A DNA stretch of 64,000 nt, from contig NZ_JAPONB010000003.1 in the NCBI RefSeq assembly GCF_026676115.1, positions 186,001 to 250,000 of the forward strand, given 5' to 3'. This stretch comes from Salinimicrobium sp. TH3. GTDB lineage: Bacteria > Bacteroidota > Bacteroidia > Flavobacteriales > Flavobacteriaceae. Below are positions 1-8,582 of the stretch, piece after piece (positions within the stretch are counted from its first letter, which is position 1; the number at the start of each line of letters is the position of its first letter). The position numbers and the translations under genes are program-made. The notes beneath the pieces are model-generated. The model had not been told where the DNA came from. It did not search any database and saw nothing but the letters and a program-made list of their open reading frames with translations.

Positions 1-418
1 CAAAAATGCCTTCAGCAGTCAGTTTTTTTATAGCCGCGGCACGTTGTTTCGCCAGTTCCCCGAGCGTATATTCGGGGTCTATGTCAAGGATGTTTAGGGC
101 AAGACCATAAACCGAATGAAAGGTGACCGTCGCCTGGACCACCACCGTCATATCATCCCTTAGGTCTTCATTTAATACACTCCTGAATTTTTCATTGATG
201 ATCTCAAAATTGGTTTTCCAGATATTTCCGCGTAACTCGGCTACAATTTTCCCATCTCTTTTTTCCACAAGATCTGGATAGCAATGGCCGGTTTGAGGAT
301 AGTGATTAAGCTTTACGATTTCAGCTTTTACCCACACCACCTTACTACAGTACCGGTTGATAGCATTCTCAATGGCTTCGGTAAGCTTAGATAAAGGAAA
401 AATTTGTTTGGTGGACAT
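1..418 (-). CDS. xseA: Exodeoxyribonuclease VII large subunit, N-terminal part (cut by left edge)
   Basis: About 139 codons are visible from an ATG at 418 leftward; the rest lies outside the window. The reading frame stays open to the edge and encodes an OB-fold nucleic-acid-binding region typical of the XseA N-terminus. Recognisable pieces are WVKAEI near residue 29, ELRGNIW near residue 65 and YTLGELAKQRAAAI followed by GIF at the visible end, which is the standard XseA linker into the catalytic domain. XseA with XseB forms exonuclease VII, which degrades single-stranded DNA to oligonucleotides in repair and recombination. The gene is divergent from the Old Yellow Enzyme gene, 189 bp away. 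Identification is from conserved motifs; the catalytic half cannot be checked. Confidence 0.9.
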   Translation of the reverse strand, partial: MSTKQIFPLSKLTEAIENAINRYCSKVVWVKAEIVKLNHYPQTGHCYPDLVEKRDGKIVAELRGNIWKTNFEIINEKFRSVLNEDLRDDMTVVVQATVTFHSVYGLALNILDIDPEYTLGELAKQRAAAIKKLTAEGIF

Positions 419-578
419 AGCTTGATCTTCCTAGCTAAGATATTGCAAAATATGAACCCGAAAAACAAATGCTCCAAAAATGACATTTTTGATACTTTTT
501 TTCCATTGCAATTACTTTGGTTGATCTGTAGATGTTCTTTTCCTATTAGAGGAACAGAATTAACCTTAGTGTTTTCGC

Positions 579-586
579 TATTTTTG
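579..586 (+). promoter_or_regulatory. Candidate -7 promoter box (TATTTTTG) of the Old Yellow Enzyme gene
   Basis: The octamer fits the Bacteroidetes -7 consensus TAnnTTTG and ends 21 bp before the ATG at 608. No clear TTTG -33 element lies 19-21 bp upstream. It supports a start at 608 rather than an in-frame ATG much further upstream at 404, because that extension would run across the promoter. Confidence 0.5.
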
Positions 587-607
587 AAGGAAATTGAAAT
601 TAAAATT

Positions 608-1687
608 ATGAATAAAATGTCCCCGCGGCTGTTTGAGCCATTAAAAATAAAATCCATTCAATTAAAGAACCGCATTGGAGTTTCTCCCATGTGTATGTAT
701 AGCAGCAAAGACGGTTTTGCTAATAACTGGCACCTGGTGCACCTGGGAACACGTGCTACAGGTGGAGCAGGCCTTGTAATTTCTGAAGCTGCCGCGGTTT
801 CCCCCGAAGCCCGTATCACCCCCGATGATCTTGGAATATGGAAAGATGCACACGTTGAAAAACTAAAGGAAATAACCGCCTTTTTGGAAGGGCAGGGGAG
901 TGTGCCGGGAATTCAACTTGCACACGCAGGTAGAAAAGCATCCACAACCAATCCCTGGAAAGGCGGGAAGTTTCTTTCTGAAGAAGAAGGAGGATGGCAG
1001 CCGGTAGCACCATCGGCTATTCCGTTTTACGAAGAAAACCCGGCACCAATAGAACTTGATCCTGCCGGAATCGAAAAAGTTATTTCCGATTTTAGAGAGG
1101 CTTCAAAAAGAGCACTCTCAGCAGGTTTTAAAGTTGTGGAGATTCATGCCGCCCATGGCTATTTGTTACATGAATTTCTTTCTCCATTAAGCAACCAAAG
1201 AAAGGATGAATATGGCGGTTCCTTTGAAAACCGCAGCAGGCTTCTGCTTGAGGTGACAAGAGCAGTAAGGGAGGTTTGGCCTAAGGATTTACCTTTATTT
1301 GTAAGAATATCGGCTACAGATTGGGCTGCAGGAGGATGGAATGAAAAAGAGTCGGTTAAACTGGCCAAACTTCTTAAAGAGGAAGGTGTAGATTTAATAG
1401 ACTGTTCCTCTGGCGGACTTGTTCCCAACGTGACCATTCAGGTTCAGAAGAAATACCAGGTGCCTTTTTCAGAAAAACTAAAATCTGAAGCCGGTATATT
1501 GACCGCTGCCGTTGGTTTAATTACCACGCCACAGGAAGCCGAAGAAGTGTTGGAAAAAGGGCAGGCAGATATTATTCTTTTAGGAAGGGAAATGCTCAGA
1601 AATCCATATTTTCCACTCGAAGCAGCTGGCGCATTGAATGGTGCTGTGGATTGGCCCAACCAGTATCTAAGGGCAAAGCAGAAATAA
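608..1687 (+). CDS. NADH:flavin oxidoreductase, Old Yellow Enzyme family (YqjM-like)
   Basis: A 359-residue FMN-dependent TIM-barrel oxidoreductase that reduces activated C=C bonds of enones and nitro compounds with NAD(P)H. The N-terminus PRLFEPLKIKS is the family start. SPMCMYS carries C29 and Y31, matching the redox-tuning Cys and the Tyr of Bacillus YqjM, and HAAHGYLLH carries the substrate-binding pair H180/H183. LAHAGRK at 104-110 and LLGRE near the C-terminus (phosphate binding) are also present. The start at 608 (or the Met three codons later) gives normal family length; the upstream in-frame extension to 404 is non-conserved and crosses a promoter box. It is followed by a strong terminator. 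Role is probably electrophile or xenobiotic detoxification; the physiological substrate is unknown. Confidence 0.92.
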   Translation: MNKMSPRLFEPLKIKSIQLKNRIGVSPMCMYSSKDGFANNWHLVHLGTRATGGAGLVISEAAAVSPEARITPDDLGIWKDAHVEKLKEITAFLEGQGSVPGIQLAHAGRKASTTNPWKGGKFLSEEEGGWQPVAPSAIPFYEENPAPIELDPAGIEKVISDFREASKRALSAGFKVVEIHAAHGYLLHEFLSPLSNQRKDEYGGSFENRSRLLLEVTRAVREVWPKDLPLFVRISATDWAAGGWNEKESVKLAKLLKEEGVDLIDCSSGGLVPNVTIQVQKKYQVPFSEKLKSEAGILTAAVGLITTPQEAEEVLEKGQADIILLGREMLRNPYFPLEAAGALNGAVDWPNQYLRAKQK

Positions 1688-1711
1688 CAGGAGCTATGGT
1701 TCCTAAAAATC

Positions 1712-1747
1712 AAAAAAACCACGGAGCTGTTGCGCCGTGGTTTTTTT
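1712..1747. terminator. Bidirectional rho-independent terminator
   Basis: CCACGG (1719-1724) pairs with CCGTGG (1735-1740), and the stem is extended by A7 on the left and T7 on the right, so it can work on both strands. It lies between the Old Yellow Enzyme gene (+) and the end of the small membrane protein gene (-). Confidence 0.85.
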
Positions 1748-1765
1748 ATCTCTTATTTCCTGTCT

Positions 1766-2122
1766 CTAAAGAATGATCCAGTCAACCAGGGAACCAACAA
1801 TTGCTATGATTATTGCCAGCCAAAGCGACGGCATAAATCCATGGGTTTTAAAACCTGTACTCAATTTATCGGCCAGTTCAATGATGATCGCATATGCAAC
1901 GATCCTTGTGATAAATCCAAGGCCGAGGAAGTAAAAGATTCCGAGGGTTGCAATATTGAGAACCACAGTGAGGATCCAGCTTAAAAAGAAGCTCAACACT
2001 CCAATTAGAAGCGCAACAACAATAGCAGTCTTCCAGCCTTTTAATTCTACTTTGGGTAACATTTTTGCTGCGATCAAAAGTACAGCTGCATCAATAATGA
2101 CATGTATTAGCCAGTCAAGCAT
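1766..2122 (-). CDS. Phage holin family (type IV, YvlD-like) small membrane protein
   Basis: A 118-residue, very hydrophobic protein with about four transmembrane segments (roughly 4-22, 34-52, 56-78, 98-117), the layout of the Phage_holin_4_2/YvlD family. Despite the family name these are widespread chromosomal membrane proteins of unknown function; there is no endolysin or other phage gene nearby, so this is not evidence of a prophage. It is the last gene of a leftward operon, 18 bp after the flavodoxin-fold gene, and ends at the shared terminator. Function inferred from the family only. Confidence 0.8.
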   Translation of the reverse strand: MLDWLIHVIIDAAVLLIAAKMLPKVELKGWKTAIVVALLIGVLSFFLSWILTVVLNIATLGIFYFLGLGFITRIVAYAIIIELADKLSTGFKTHGFMPSLWLAIIIAIVGSLVDWIIL

Positions 2123-2140
2123 AGTGGTTGGTTTTTAAAG

Positions 2141-2800
2141 TTAGTCTTTGGTATTACTTATTTTTTCTGCCTTTTTATTCAAGTCGTTAATGTTGGTGTC
2201 GTAGGGAATTTCCTTTAGCACTTTAGCAAGATGAACCATATTGTACACCATATGGTAAAGGTTTCGGTTAGTAAAGAAATGTTTATCTCCCTTTGCCTCA
2301 ATGTAAGCGGGCCCCGGTCCTGCTTTTCCCACATAATAGCTAAAAGCATTCACAGGAATAGTAAAACCGTGTTCAGAAAGATCAAAACAGATACTTGAAA
2401 TTGCTTTTTTGGCTCCATCTTCATTGCCATCCACCATTACTCCTCCAACTTTATTAAAAGTGGGATAACGGCCTGTTTCTTCATCGGCTTCTTCCCAAAT
2501 GCCGTCAAATCTTTCGGCGACCAGTTTAGCCACGGCACTTCTGTCTCCCCTCCAGATAGGGGTAGCGATGATCATGATATCACTTTCCTTTACCTTTTGA
2601 AGTATATTTGGCCAGCCATCACCTTTATCTTCATCTGAAGAATTTCCGAATTTTACATTGTGATCAACCACCCTTACTACCTCGGTTTCCACATCCAGCC
2701 CGGCAAATATTTTCTGGGCCTGCCCTATGAAGGCTTCGGTATTTGAAGTTTCGGGTGATTTTTTAAGTGTACAGTTTAAAAAGATTGCTTTTAAAGCCAT
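2141..2800 (-). CDS. Flavodoxin-fold NAD(P)H-dependent FMN reductase family protein
   Basis: A 219-residue protein beginning with a hydrophobic beta strand (KAIFLNCTLK) followed by a Ser/Thr-rich phosphate loop, then IIATPIWRGD near residue 78, the layout of flavodoxin-like FMN reductases and NADPH:quinone reductases. Such proteins bind FMN and reduce quinones, azo dyes or flavins. The C-terminal part (FFTNRNLYHMVYNMVHLAK) is characteristic of a subfamily often annotated as NAD(P)H-dependent oxidoreductase. The stop is 9 bp from the upstream SDR gene's end side, so the genes probably share one transcript. Substrate not determinable. Confidence 0.82.
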   Translation of the reverse strand: MALKAIFLNCTLKKSPETSNTEAFIGQAQKIFAGLDVETEVVRVVDHNVKFGNSSDEDKGDGWPNILQKVKESDIMIIATPIWRGDRSAVAKLVAERFDGIWEEADEETGRYPTFNKVGGVMVDGNEDGAKKAISSICFDLSEHGFTIPVNAFSYYVGKAGPGPAYIEAKGDKHFFTNRNLYHMVYNMVHLAKVLKEIPYDTNINDLNKKAEKISNTKD

Positions 2801-2809
2801 TTTTATATT

Positions 2810-3667
2810 TTATCTAAGATTAGTAGCGCCGTCCATTTGATGTTTAAGGTTCAAACTTCCTTTTGGTTCTTTTTTAAGTTTTGATGGAACTTCATCTCCC
2901 ACAGGTCCTTTTCCAATGGTAATTCCTCCATCTGCAGAATATACTGCACCGGTTATATATGAAGCTTCATCTGATGCCAGGAAGAGATAAACATTGGCAA
3001 TCTCTTCCGGAGTACCACGACGACCTAAAGGAGTGGCACTCATCATTTGCTTTTCCATCTTTTTGTTGATGTCACTGGTCTCTTTATGGGTCCAGGCTGT
3101 GTCTATAGGACCTGGAGCAACGCAGTTGACCCTTATTCCATTTTTCGCCTGCTCTGCTGCCACTCCTTTCATAAAGGCGTGCATAAAGCCTTTCGTACCT
3201 CCATATGGAGAAACATTGGGGATCCCTATTTTTCCTGCTTCTGAACCTGCAGATACTATACAACCTCTATATTTTTTGAGATGTGGAACCGCATATTTGG
3301 TCATCAAAAATGCCGTTCTAAGGTTATTTTTCAGAAGGTTATCAAAAGCTTCGGTAGAGAATTCATCTATAGTATTTGCTTCAGGATAGACTCCGGCGTT
3401 ATTTATTAAAATGTCGATACGGCCAAAGTGTTTAATGGCTGTTTCGATTGCCTCTTTCGCATTTTCTTCAGAAGATATATCGGCAGAAAAACCAATAGCT
3501 TTGGCTTTGGATTTTTTTAAATCACTTATAACATCCTTTACTGGATCCTGAGGCATTCCCACTACCAGAACACTTGCGCCTTCGGCTGCGAATTTTTTGG
3601 AGATTGCCTCCCCAATTCCTGTTGCGCCACCGGTAACTATCGCTACTTTATTTTCAAGTCTTTTCAT
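2810..3667 (-). CDS. SDR family oxidoreductase (glucose/ribitol dehydrogenase type)
   Basis: A 285-residue classical/extended-tail short-chain dehydrogenase. The Rossmann motif TGGATGIG lies at 12-19, NNAG is followed by the catalytic Ser region (SAGSEAG), and the active-site Tyr-Lys pair is in YGGTK; PGPIDT follows. The protein carries an extra C-terminal tail after the usual GGI..G end, as in YhdF/YhxC-type general-stress dehydrogenases. The ATG at 3667 is preferred over a TTG two codons upstream. It is the first gene of a three-gene leftward operon with a flavodoxin-fold reductase and a small membrane protein, and it is divergent from ku. A stress-related alcohol or sugar dehydrogenase role is an inference. 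Confidence 0.88.
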   Translation of the reverse strand: MKRLENKVAIVTGGATGIGEAISKKFAAEGASVLVVGMPQDPVKDVISDLKKSKAKAIGFSADISSEENAKEAIETAIKHFGRIDILINNAGVYPEANTIDEFSTEAFDNLLKNNLRTAFLMTKYAVPHLKKYRGCIVSAGSEAGKIGIPNVSPYGGTKGFMHAFMKGVAAEQAKNGIRVNCVAPGPIDTAWTHKETSDINKKMEKQMMSATPLGRRGTPEEIANVYLFLASDEASYITGAVYSADGGITIGKGPVGDEVPSKLKKEPKGSLNLKHQMDGATNLR

Positions 3668-3896
3668 CTTCAATTTGTTTTTAGTATTGTTAAGTGGGGG
3701 GCGAAAAATGTCTTTTTCTAAGATAATTTCTTTTTCTTATCGCCACAAAATCATTAAGAAAGCTTTAGCGACTTTTTCCTAAAACCTTAACGCGGTATTT
3801 AGCAAAAGCTTCAGGTATCGTTAAGACAATGCTAATCCCTCGGGAATGATTGAAAAATCGGGTATCTTGTAGATAATCATCTAAAATTCACACGAT

Positions 3897-4676
3897 ATGA
3901 GGTCTATCTGGAATGGATCAATAAGCTTTGGACTGGTAACTATTCCCATTAAAATGTATTCGGGCAGTGAGGAGAGAAAACTTGATCTGGACATGCTCGA
4001 CAAAAATGACCATGCCAGGATAAGGTATAAAAGGGTCAATGAAGCAACAGGAGAGGAAGTAGAGTGGAAAGATATAGTGAAAGGTTATAAACAGGATGAC
4101 ACTTATACCATTCTTGAAAAAGAGGATTTTGATAAGGCGAACATGAAGAAATCCCGCACTATTGATATTGAGGAATTTATTGAAGAAAAAGATGTGGCCG
4201 ATGTGCTTTTTAAGAAACCTTATTTCCTTGAACCGCAAAAGGACGGTGAGAAATCTTATAATTTATTAAAAGCTGCATTAAAAGATACTGGTAAACTGGG
4301 CGTTGCGACCTTTGTGATGCGCGCCAAGGAAAACCTTAGCCTGGTAGGAGTTTATAAAGATGCGCTGGTGCTTCATGTGATAAGGTTTGCAGATGAGATA
4401 CGTGATCCTTCAGAATTAAAACTACCCGATACCAAAGTTTCGAAAAAAGAGATCGATATGGCAAAATCTCTAATTGAACAATATACCTCTGAGTTCGATT
4501 TTGAAAAATATAAAGATGTTTACAACGATCAACTCTTAAAGATTATAAAGGCCAAAACCGGCGGTAAAAAGACCAAGACGGAAAAATTCGAATCAAAAGC
4601 CACTCCGGCTACAGATCTTATGGCGCAGCTTAAAGCCAGCCTGGACAAAAAGAAGAAAAAAAGCAAAGCTTCCTAA
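3897..4676 (+). CDS. ku: Non-homologous end-joining protein Ku
   Basis: A 259-residue bacterial Ku. The family start MRSIWNGSISFGLVTIPIKM is present, followed by the Ku70/80 beta-barrel core (RIRYKRVNEATGEEV near 41-55) and the helix that recruits LigD; the C-terminus is a short Lys-rich tail (KASLDKKKKKSKAS). Ku forms a homodimer ring on double-strand DNA ends and recruits LigD. The stop codon is directly followed by the ligD ATG with no spacer, which indicates translational coupling. The 220 bp upstream contain no convincing promoter box. Confidence 0.96.
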   Translation: MRSIWNGSISFGLVTIPIKMYSGSEERKLDLDMLDKNDHARIRYKRVNEATGEEVEWKDIVKGYKQDDTYTILEKEDFDKANMKKSRTIDIEEFIEEKDVADVLFKKPYFLEPQKDGEKSYNLLKAALKDTGKLGVATFVMRAKENLSLVGVYKDALVLHVIRFADEIRDPSELKLPDTKVSKKEIDMAKSLIEQYTSEFDFEKYKDVYNDQLLKIIKAKTGGKKTKTEKFESKATPATDLMAQLKASLDKKKKKSKAS

Positions 4677-7100
4677 ATGGCACTGGACGAGTATATTAAA
4701 AAACGAAATTTCTCCAAAACTCCCGAACCCAATGCTGATTATGAAAAAAACAAGGGTCGGCTTCGGTTTGTGATTCAGCGGCACAGGGCTACCCGATTTC
4801 ATTATGACCTGCGTCTTGAAATGGAAGGGGTACTTAAGAGTTGGGCGGTACCCAAAGGACCTTCTATGAACCCTGCAGATAAACGCCTGGCGATCCAGAC
4901 CGAGGATCATCCTATAAAATATCTCAGCTTTCACGGCACTATTCCCAAGGGCAATTACGGAGCGGGGGAGATGAGCATCTGGGATGAAGGTACATATGAA
5001 GCTGCGGGAGGGGGCGATGAGAAAGACCTTCTGAAAATGCTGAAAAAAGGAGACCTTAAATTGACATTTTTTGGCACTAAGATAAAAGGAACTTTTGCGC
5101 TGGTTCATACCCGAAGGGGAGGAGAAAAAGACAATCAATGGCTGCTTATCAAAAAAAATGATGACTTTTCCACCGATTTAAATTACGATGCTGAAAATTT
5201 AAGTGACCATGTAGCTTCCGAAAAGATAAAAAAGCTGGAAGTTACCGAGTTAATAAAACCTATGCTCGCTACTAAGGCTCCCGAGATCTTTAATAAAGCT
5301 AACTGGATCTATGAGTTGAAATGGGATGGTTACAGGGCCTTAGCTAATATTCAAAAAGGAAAGGTGGATTTCTATTCCCGTAACGGGATTTCCTTTAAGA
5401 ACAAATTCAGGGAATTATATGAGCATCTAAAAGCTATTCCCTATGATGTGATCCTGGATGGGGAAGTAGTTGCGCTTGATGAAGCCGGAAAGCCGGTCTT
5501 TCAGAAACTTCAAAATTACCAGAAAGAACCTTCAGGAGAACTAAGGTATTATGTTTTTGATCTTCTTTATTTAAACGACCATAATATTATGCACCTTCCC
5601 CTTACCGAAAGGAAGAGTCTGCTTCCGGAGGTCATTGAAGATATTCCGCAGGTATATTACTGTGATCATGTTGAGGGCATGGGAAAAGCCTTTTTTGAAC
5701 AGGCGCTAGAGATGGGTATGGAAGGGGTGATCGCCAAAAAGGCCGATTCGCAATACATTCCCGGCTCCCGAAGCGATAAATGGCTAAAGATAAAAGCTTT
5801 TGAAAGTCAGGAAGCGTTGATATGCGGGTATACAGATTCAGATACCGGCGGCCCGTTTGGCTCTCTTATCCTGGGGATGCATAAAGGCGAAGACCTGGTT
5901 TATATTGGGAACTGCGGCACCGGTTTTAGTGAACAGGATAAAAAGGATCTTTATGAAAGGTTTCAAAGTTTGGTGACAGAAGCAAAGCCTTTTAAAAAAA
6001 AACCGGCCCTCAAAGGCCGAACCCCAACATGGCTGGTGCCGGAGCTCATTTGTGAAGTAAACTTTTCTGAATGGACCCGCTCGGGACATATGCGACATCC
6101 GTCTTTTAAAGGTTTGCGTATGGATAAGCTTCCAAAGGAGATCACTAAAGAAAAAACAATAAAAGTTCCAAAAAAGAAACCTGCGGCCAAAAAGCCAGGA
6201 GAGTCACTTGAAATAGGAGGGATCTCGGTTCCTATAAGTAATTTGGACAAGGTCTACTGGCCCGAATCGGGTCTTCGAAAGTATGATCTTATTGATTATT
6301 ATCTTAAAATAGCCGATACCATTTTACCATTTTTGAAAGACCGTCCTCAAAACTTACACAGGCATCCTAACGGAATAACGGAAGAAGGATTTTATCAAAA
6401 AGATACAGCCGGTATTTTTCCCCATTGGCTTGAATCAACCCGAATATTTTCTAAGCACAACAATAAGGAATTGGTATATATCATGTGCCAGAATGAAGCA
6501 AGCCTTATTTATATGGCAAACCTGGGATGCATCGAAATCAATCCCTGGAATTCGAGAATTCAGAACCTGCTTAATCCCGACTTTACTGTAATAGATATCG
6601 ACCCTTCAGAAAAAACCACTTTTGAGCAGGTAATAGAGGTTGCGCAGGTTGCTCATAAAGTGCTGGATAAGGCAAAAATCATGGGTTACGCCAAGACTTC
6701 GGGCTCCAGCGGGCTTCACATTTATATTCCTTTGGATGCGAAGTACACTTATGATGAAGCCCGGGATTTCACCAAAATCCTGTGTTATTTTATTAACGAG
6801 CAATTACCAGATTTAACGTCCATGGAAAGAAATGTGAAGAAGAGAAAAGGAAAAATTTACCTGGATTTTCTTCAAAACCGGAAAGGACAAACCCTGGCAG
6901 CGCCATATTGTGCACGTCCCAAACCGGGAGCGACTGTCTCGGCACCCCTGGAATGGAATGAGGTGAAACCAGGATTGGACATGAGAGATTTTACAATAAA
7001 AACAATGCCGGACCGAATTGAAAAAAAACCGGATTTATTTAAGCCGGTACTGGGAAAAGGTATCGATATTGAAAAGGCTCTCGAGGCACTGGCGGGTTAA
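4677..7100 (+). CDS. ligD: Multifunctional ATP-dependent DNA ligase D (phosphoesterase-ligase-polymerase)
   Basis: An 807-residue three-domain NHEJ enzyme. Residues about 20-165 are the 3'-phosphoesterase domain (HYDLRLE at 42-48, IPKGNYGAGE at 89-98). Residues about 190-490 are the ligase: the adenylated lysine is K215 in ELKWDGYR, and LDGEVV and GVIAKK follow. After a Lys/Pro-rich linker near 500-515 comes the primase-type polymerase domain (520-800) with the metal-binding IDIDPS and SGSSGLHIYIPL. The order PE-LIG-POL is the Pseudomonas-like order rather than the mycobacterial POL-PE-LIG. The start ATG abuts the ku stop. All three catalytic signatures are intact. The gene ends tail-to-tail, 2 bp from the AraC-type gene. 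Confidence 0.96.
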   Translation: MALDEYIKKRNFSKTPEPNADYEKNKGRLRFVIQRHRATRFHYDLRLEMEGVLKSWAVPKGPSMNPADKRLAIQTEDHPIKYLSFHGTIPKGNYGAGEMSIWDEGTYEAAGGGDEKDLLKMLKKGDLKLTFFGTKIKGTFALVHTRRGGEKDNQWLLIKKNDDFSTDLNYDAENLSDHVASEKIKKLEVTELIKPMLATKAPEIFNKANWIYELKWDGYRALANIQKGKVDFYSRNGISFKNKFRELYEHLKAIPYDVILDGEVVALDEAGKPVFQKLQNYQKEPSGELRYYVFDLLYLNDHNIMHLPLTERKSLLPEVIEDIPQVYYCDHVEGMGKAFFEQALEMGMEGVIAKKADSQYIPGSRSDKWLKIKAFESQEALICGYTDSDTGGPFGSLILGMHKGEDLVYIGNCGTGFSEQDKKDLYERFQSLVTEAKPFKKKPALKGRTPTWLVPELICEVNFSEWTRSGHMRHPSFKGLRMDKLPKEITKEKTIKVPKKKPAAKKPGESLEIGGISVPISNLDKVYWPESGLRKYDLIDYYLKIADTILPFLKDRPQNLHRHPNGITEEGFYQKDTAGIFPHWLESTRIFSKHNNKELVYIMCQNEASLIYMANLGCIEINPWNSRIQNLLNPDFTVIDIDPSEKTTFEQVIEVAQVAHKVLDKAKIMGYAKTSGSSGLHIYIPLDAKYTYDEARDFTKILCYFINEQLPDLTSMERNVKKRKGKIYLDFLQNRKGQTLAAPYCARPKPGATVSAPLEWNEVKPGLDMRDFTIKTMPDRIEKKPDLFKPVLGKGIDIEKALEALAG

Positions 7101-7102
7101 AA

Positions 7103-8149
7103 TCAATCTTCTTCGCTATTCCCCGTATTTTCGCCGTCTGGAAATTTTTGGTTAAGGAAATATTTAGGGCTCACCCCATATTTTTCCTTGAAGATCTTAG
7201 AAAAATAGCTGCGGTTATTGAGGCCAATTTGCCCTACAATTTGGGAAATATTATGATCAGATTCAGTCAACAATTCTCTGGCTGCTTCCAGTTTAACCTG
7301 CTGTATGTATTTGTTGACAGTAAGGTCAAACATATACTTAAATCCTTCCTGTAGTTTATTTACGTTGGTACCCACCTCCTTTGCCAAATGGTCTACGGAA
7401 TAGTTTTGATTAAGATCCCGATTTATTATTTCTACCGCACTTTTTACTTTTTCAACATCGCTTCTCCTTAAAAGGATGGCTTTATGTCCATTTTGTTGAT
7501 CATCAATAAACTGGCTTATTTGCTTTGCGAGCATTTCATAAACTTTAGCCTCCAGAAAAATTAACCGCAAAAATCCGGTATGTTCTTTATGGGCTATGGA
7601 TTCCACAATATCGGCTGCCTGAATGCTGTAGTTTCCCTGGTAAAAGAATAATTGTTCTGCATTATTATCCAAAAACAATTGCTGTAATTGGGGGGGCATG
7701 TCTTTATACTCAAAATTCTTCCTCTGGTTAAATTCTGTTCTTATGATCTCCAGACTAAAGACATGGGCGGTTTCATTAGCCTTAAACAAGAGAACATGCC
7801 CATTATGGCCACTACTGGAAACAATTACGTTTTGGTAAGTATCTATGTTATGGATATCGTCATTTTCTTCAAAACCATGTCTTACCCTGCCTTCTGAACA
7901 AAATATAAACTTTAAAGGGTGAGTTTGATTGATTGTGAAATGGATCTCAATATCTTTAAAGAAGGTGACATTATATTCGATAATCCCAACCCCCCAATTG
8001 AAACTTGTTCCCCTTATAAAGCCCTTGCCCCATTTTTCGGGTAGGTCAATATTAAGTTCTCCACCATCTCTTTGAATTGGGGTGTTAAACTGTTTCGATA
8101 AATTTTCTATTATTTCTTCTACGGGAAGAGCTTTTACAAAAATTTCCAT
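7103..8149 (-). CDS. AraC-family transcriptional regulator
   Basis: A 348-residue protein with a C-terminal AraC/XylS domain (about 245-338): two helix-turn-helix units, the second containing NISQIVGQIGLNNRSYFSKIFKEKYG, followed by SPKYF, the family end signature. The N-terminal 230 residues look like a cupin-type or mixed sensing domain of the kind seen in Bacteroidetes AraC regulators, with no membrane segment. No obvious target can be named: the gene converges on ligD and its upstream side faces a 230-bp gap, a tiny membrane ORF and the nitroreductase gene. Effector unknown. Confidence 0.88.
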   Translation of the reverse strand: MEIFVKALPVEEIIENLSKQFNTPIQRDGGELNIDLPEKWGKGFIRGTSFNWGVGIIEYNVTFFKDIEIHFTINQTHPLKFIFCSEGRVRHGFEENDDIHNIDTYQNVIVSSSGHNGHVLLFKANETAHVFSLEIIRTEFNQRKNFEYKDMPPQLQQLFLDNNAEQLFFYQGNYSIQAADIVESIAHKEHTGFLRLIFLEAKVYEMLAKQISQFIDDQQNGHKAILLRRSDVEKVKSAVEIINRDLNQNYSVDHLAKEVGTNVNKLQEGFKYMFDLTVNKYIQQVKLEAARELLTESDHNISQIVGQIGLNNRSYFSKIFKEKYGVSPKYFLNQKFPDGENTGNSEED

Positions 8150-8381
8150 TTAATAAAATTAAATCGGGTTGTTTTATTAACTATCAGCTTTAAATGTTCC
8201 TGGTGTCCTTTGTATATTCCAACTTTGGTGATCAAACATACTAAACTTAGGTTTTTTTTGAAGATCACCTATTTAAAGTTGTGTTATAAGTTGTATTTGT
8301 TGTGTCTTTAACGGCATTCTTTAACAAGCATTTAAGGTAGTTTTGACAATTGGTCCAAATGGGCCATGTTAATTCTCCTCT
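8150..8381. other. Intergenic region without a recognised gene
   Basis: A/T-rich, no ORF of note, no stable terminator hairpin and no clear TAnnTTTG box for the leftward AraC gene. The gene-free interval up to the nitroreductase is broken only by the small putative ORF at 8382. Confidence 0.5.
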
Positions 8382-8507
8382 ATGACAGTATTCTATTTAA
8401 TGTTAGGGCTTGAAATTCTGGTTGTCCTTATTGTAAGCGGATTTTTGATTCGGAGGATATACAATCTTTACCGGGACCGGAGGGAGCAAAGACGCAACAA
8501 ATTCTAG
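8382..8507 (+). CDS. Putative small single-span membrane protein (41 aa)
   Basis: A short open frame from ATG 8382 to TAG 8505-8507. The predicted product has one hydrophobic segment (residues about 4-23, LMLGLEILVVLIVSGFLI) followed by a strongly basic cytosolic tail (RRIYNLYRDRREQRRNK), i.e. a positive-inside single-span topology. This composition is not expected by chance in A/T-rich intergenic DNA. No family recognised. It lies 75 bp upstream of the nitroreductase and could be co-oriented but separate, because a promoter lies between them. Expression is unproven. Confidence 0.45.
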   Translation: MTVFYLMLGLEILVVLIVSGFLIRRIYNLYRDRREQRRNKF

Positions 8508-8535
8508 AATAATCCTTCTTCTGTTGTTTCTTCTA

Positions 8536-8567
8536 TTTGCAGCCTCTCTTTGCGTGGTGTATCTTTG
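8536..8567 (+). promoter_or_regulatory. Promoter of the nitroreductase gene (TTTG-N20-TATCTTTG)
   Basis: A TTTG -33 element (8536-8539) and a perfect TAnnTTTG -7 element (8560-8567) are separated by 20 bp, the spacing of Bacteroidetes primary-sigma promoters. The predicted transcript starts about 8-10 bp before the ATG at 8583. Confidence 0.7.
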
Positions 8568-8582
8568 TGAAAATCTTTTAGC

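Noticed and set aside
404-607. N-terminal extension of the Old Yellow Enzyme from ATG 404
   Set aside because: It starts inside xseA on the other strand, crosses the promoter box at 579 and is not part of the family fold.
1766-2122. Prophage remnant suggested by the holin-family protein
   Set aside because: The family is widespread on chromosomes and no other phage gene is nearby.
4593-5138. 181-codon open frame on the minus strand
   Set aside because: Antisense to the 5' part of ligD, which has clear catalytic motifs; product is low-complexity and unlike any family.
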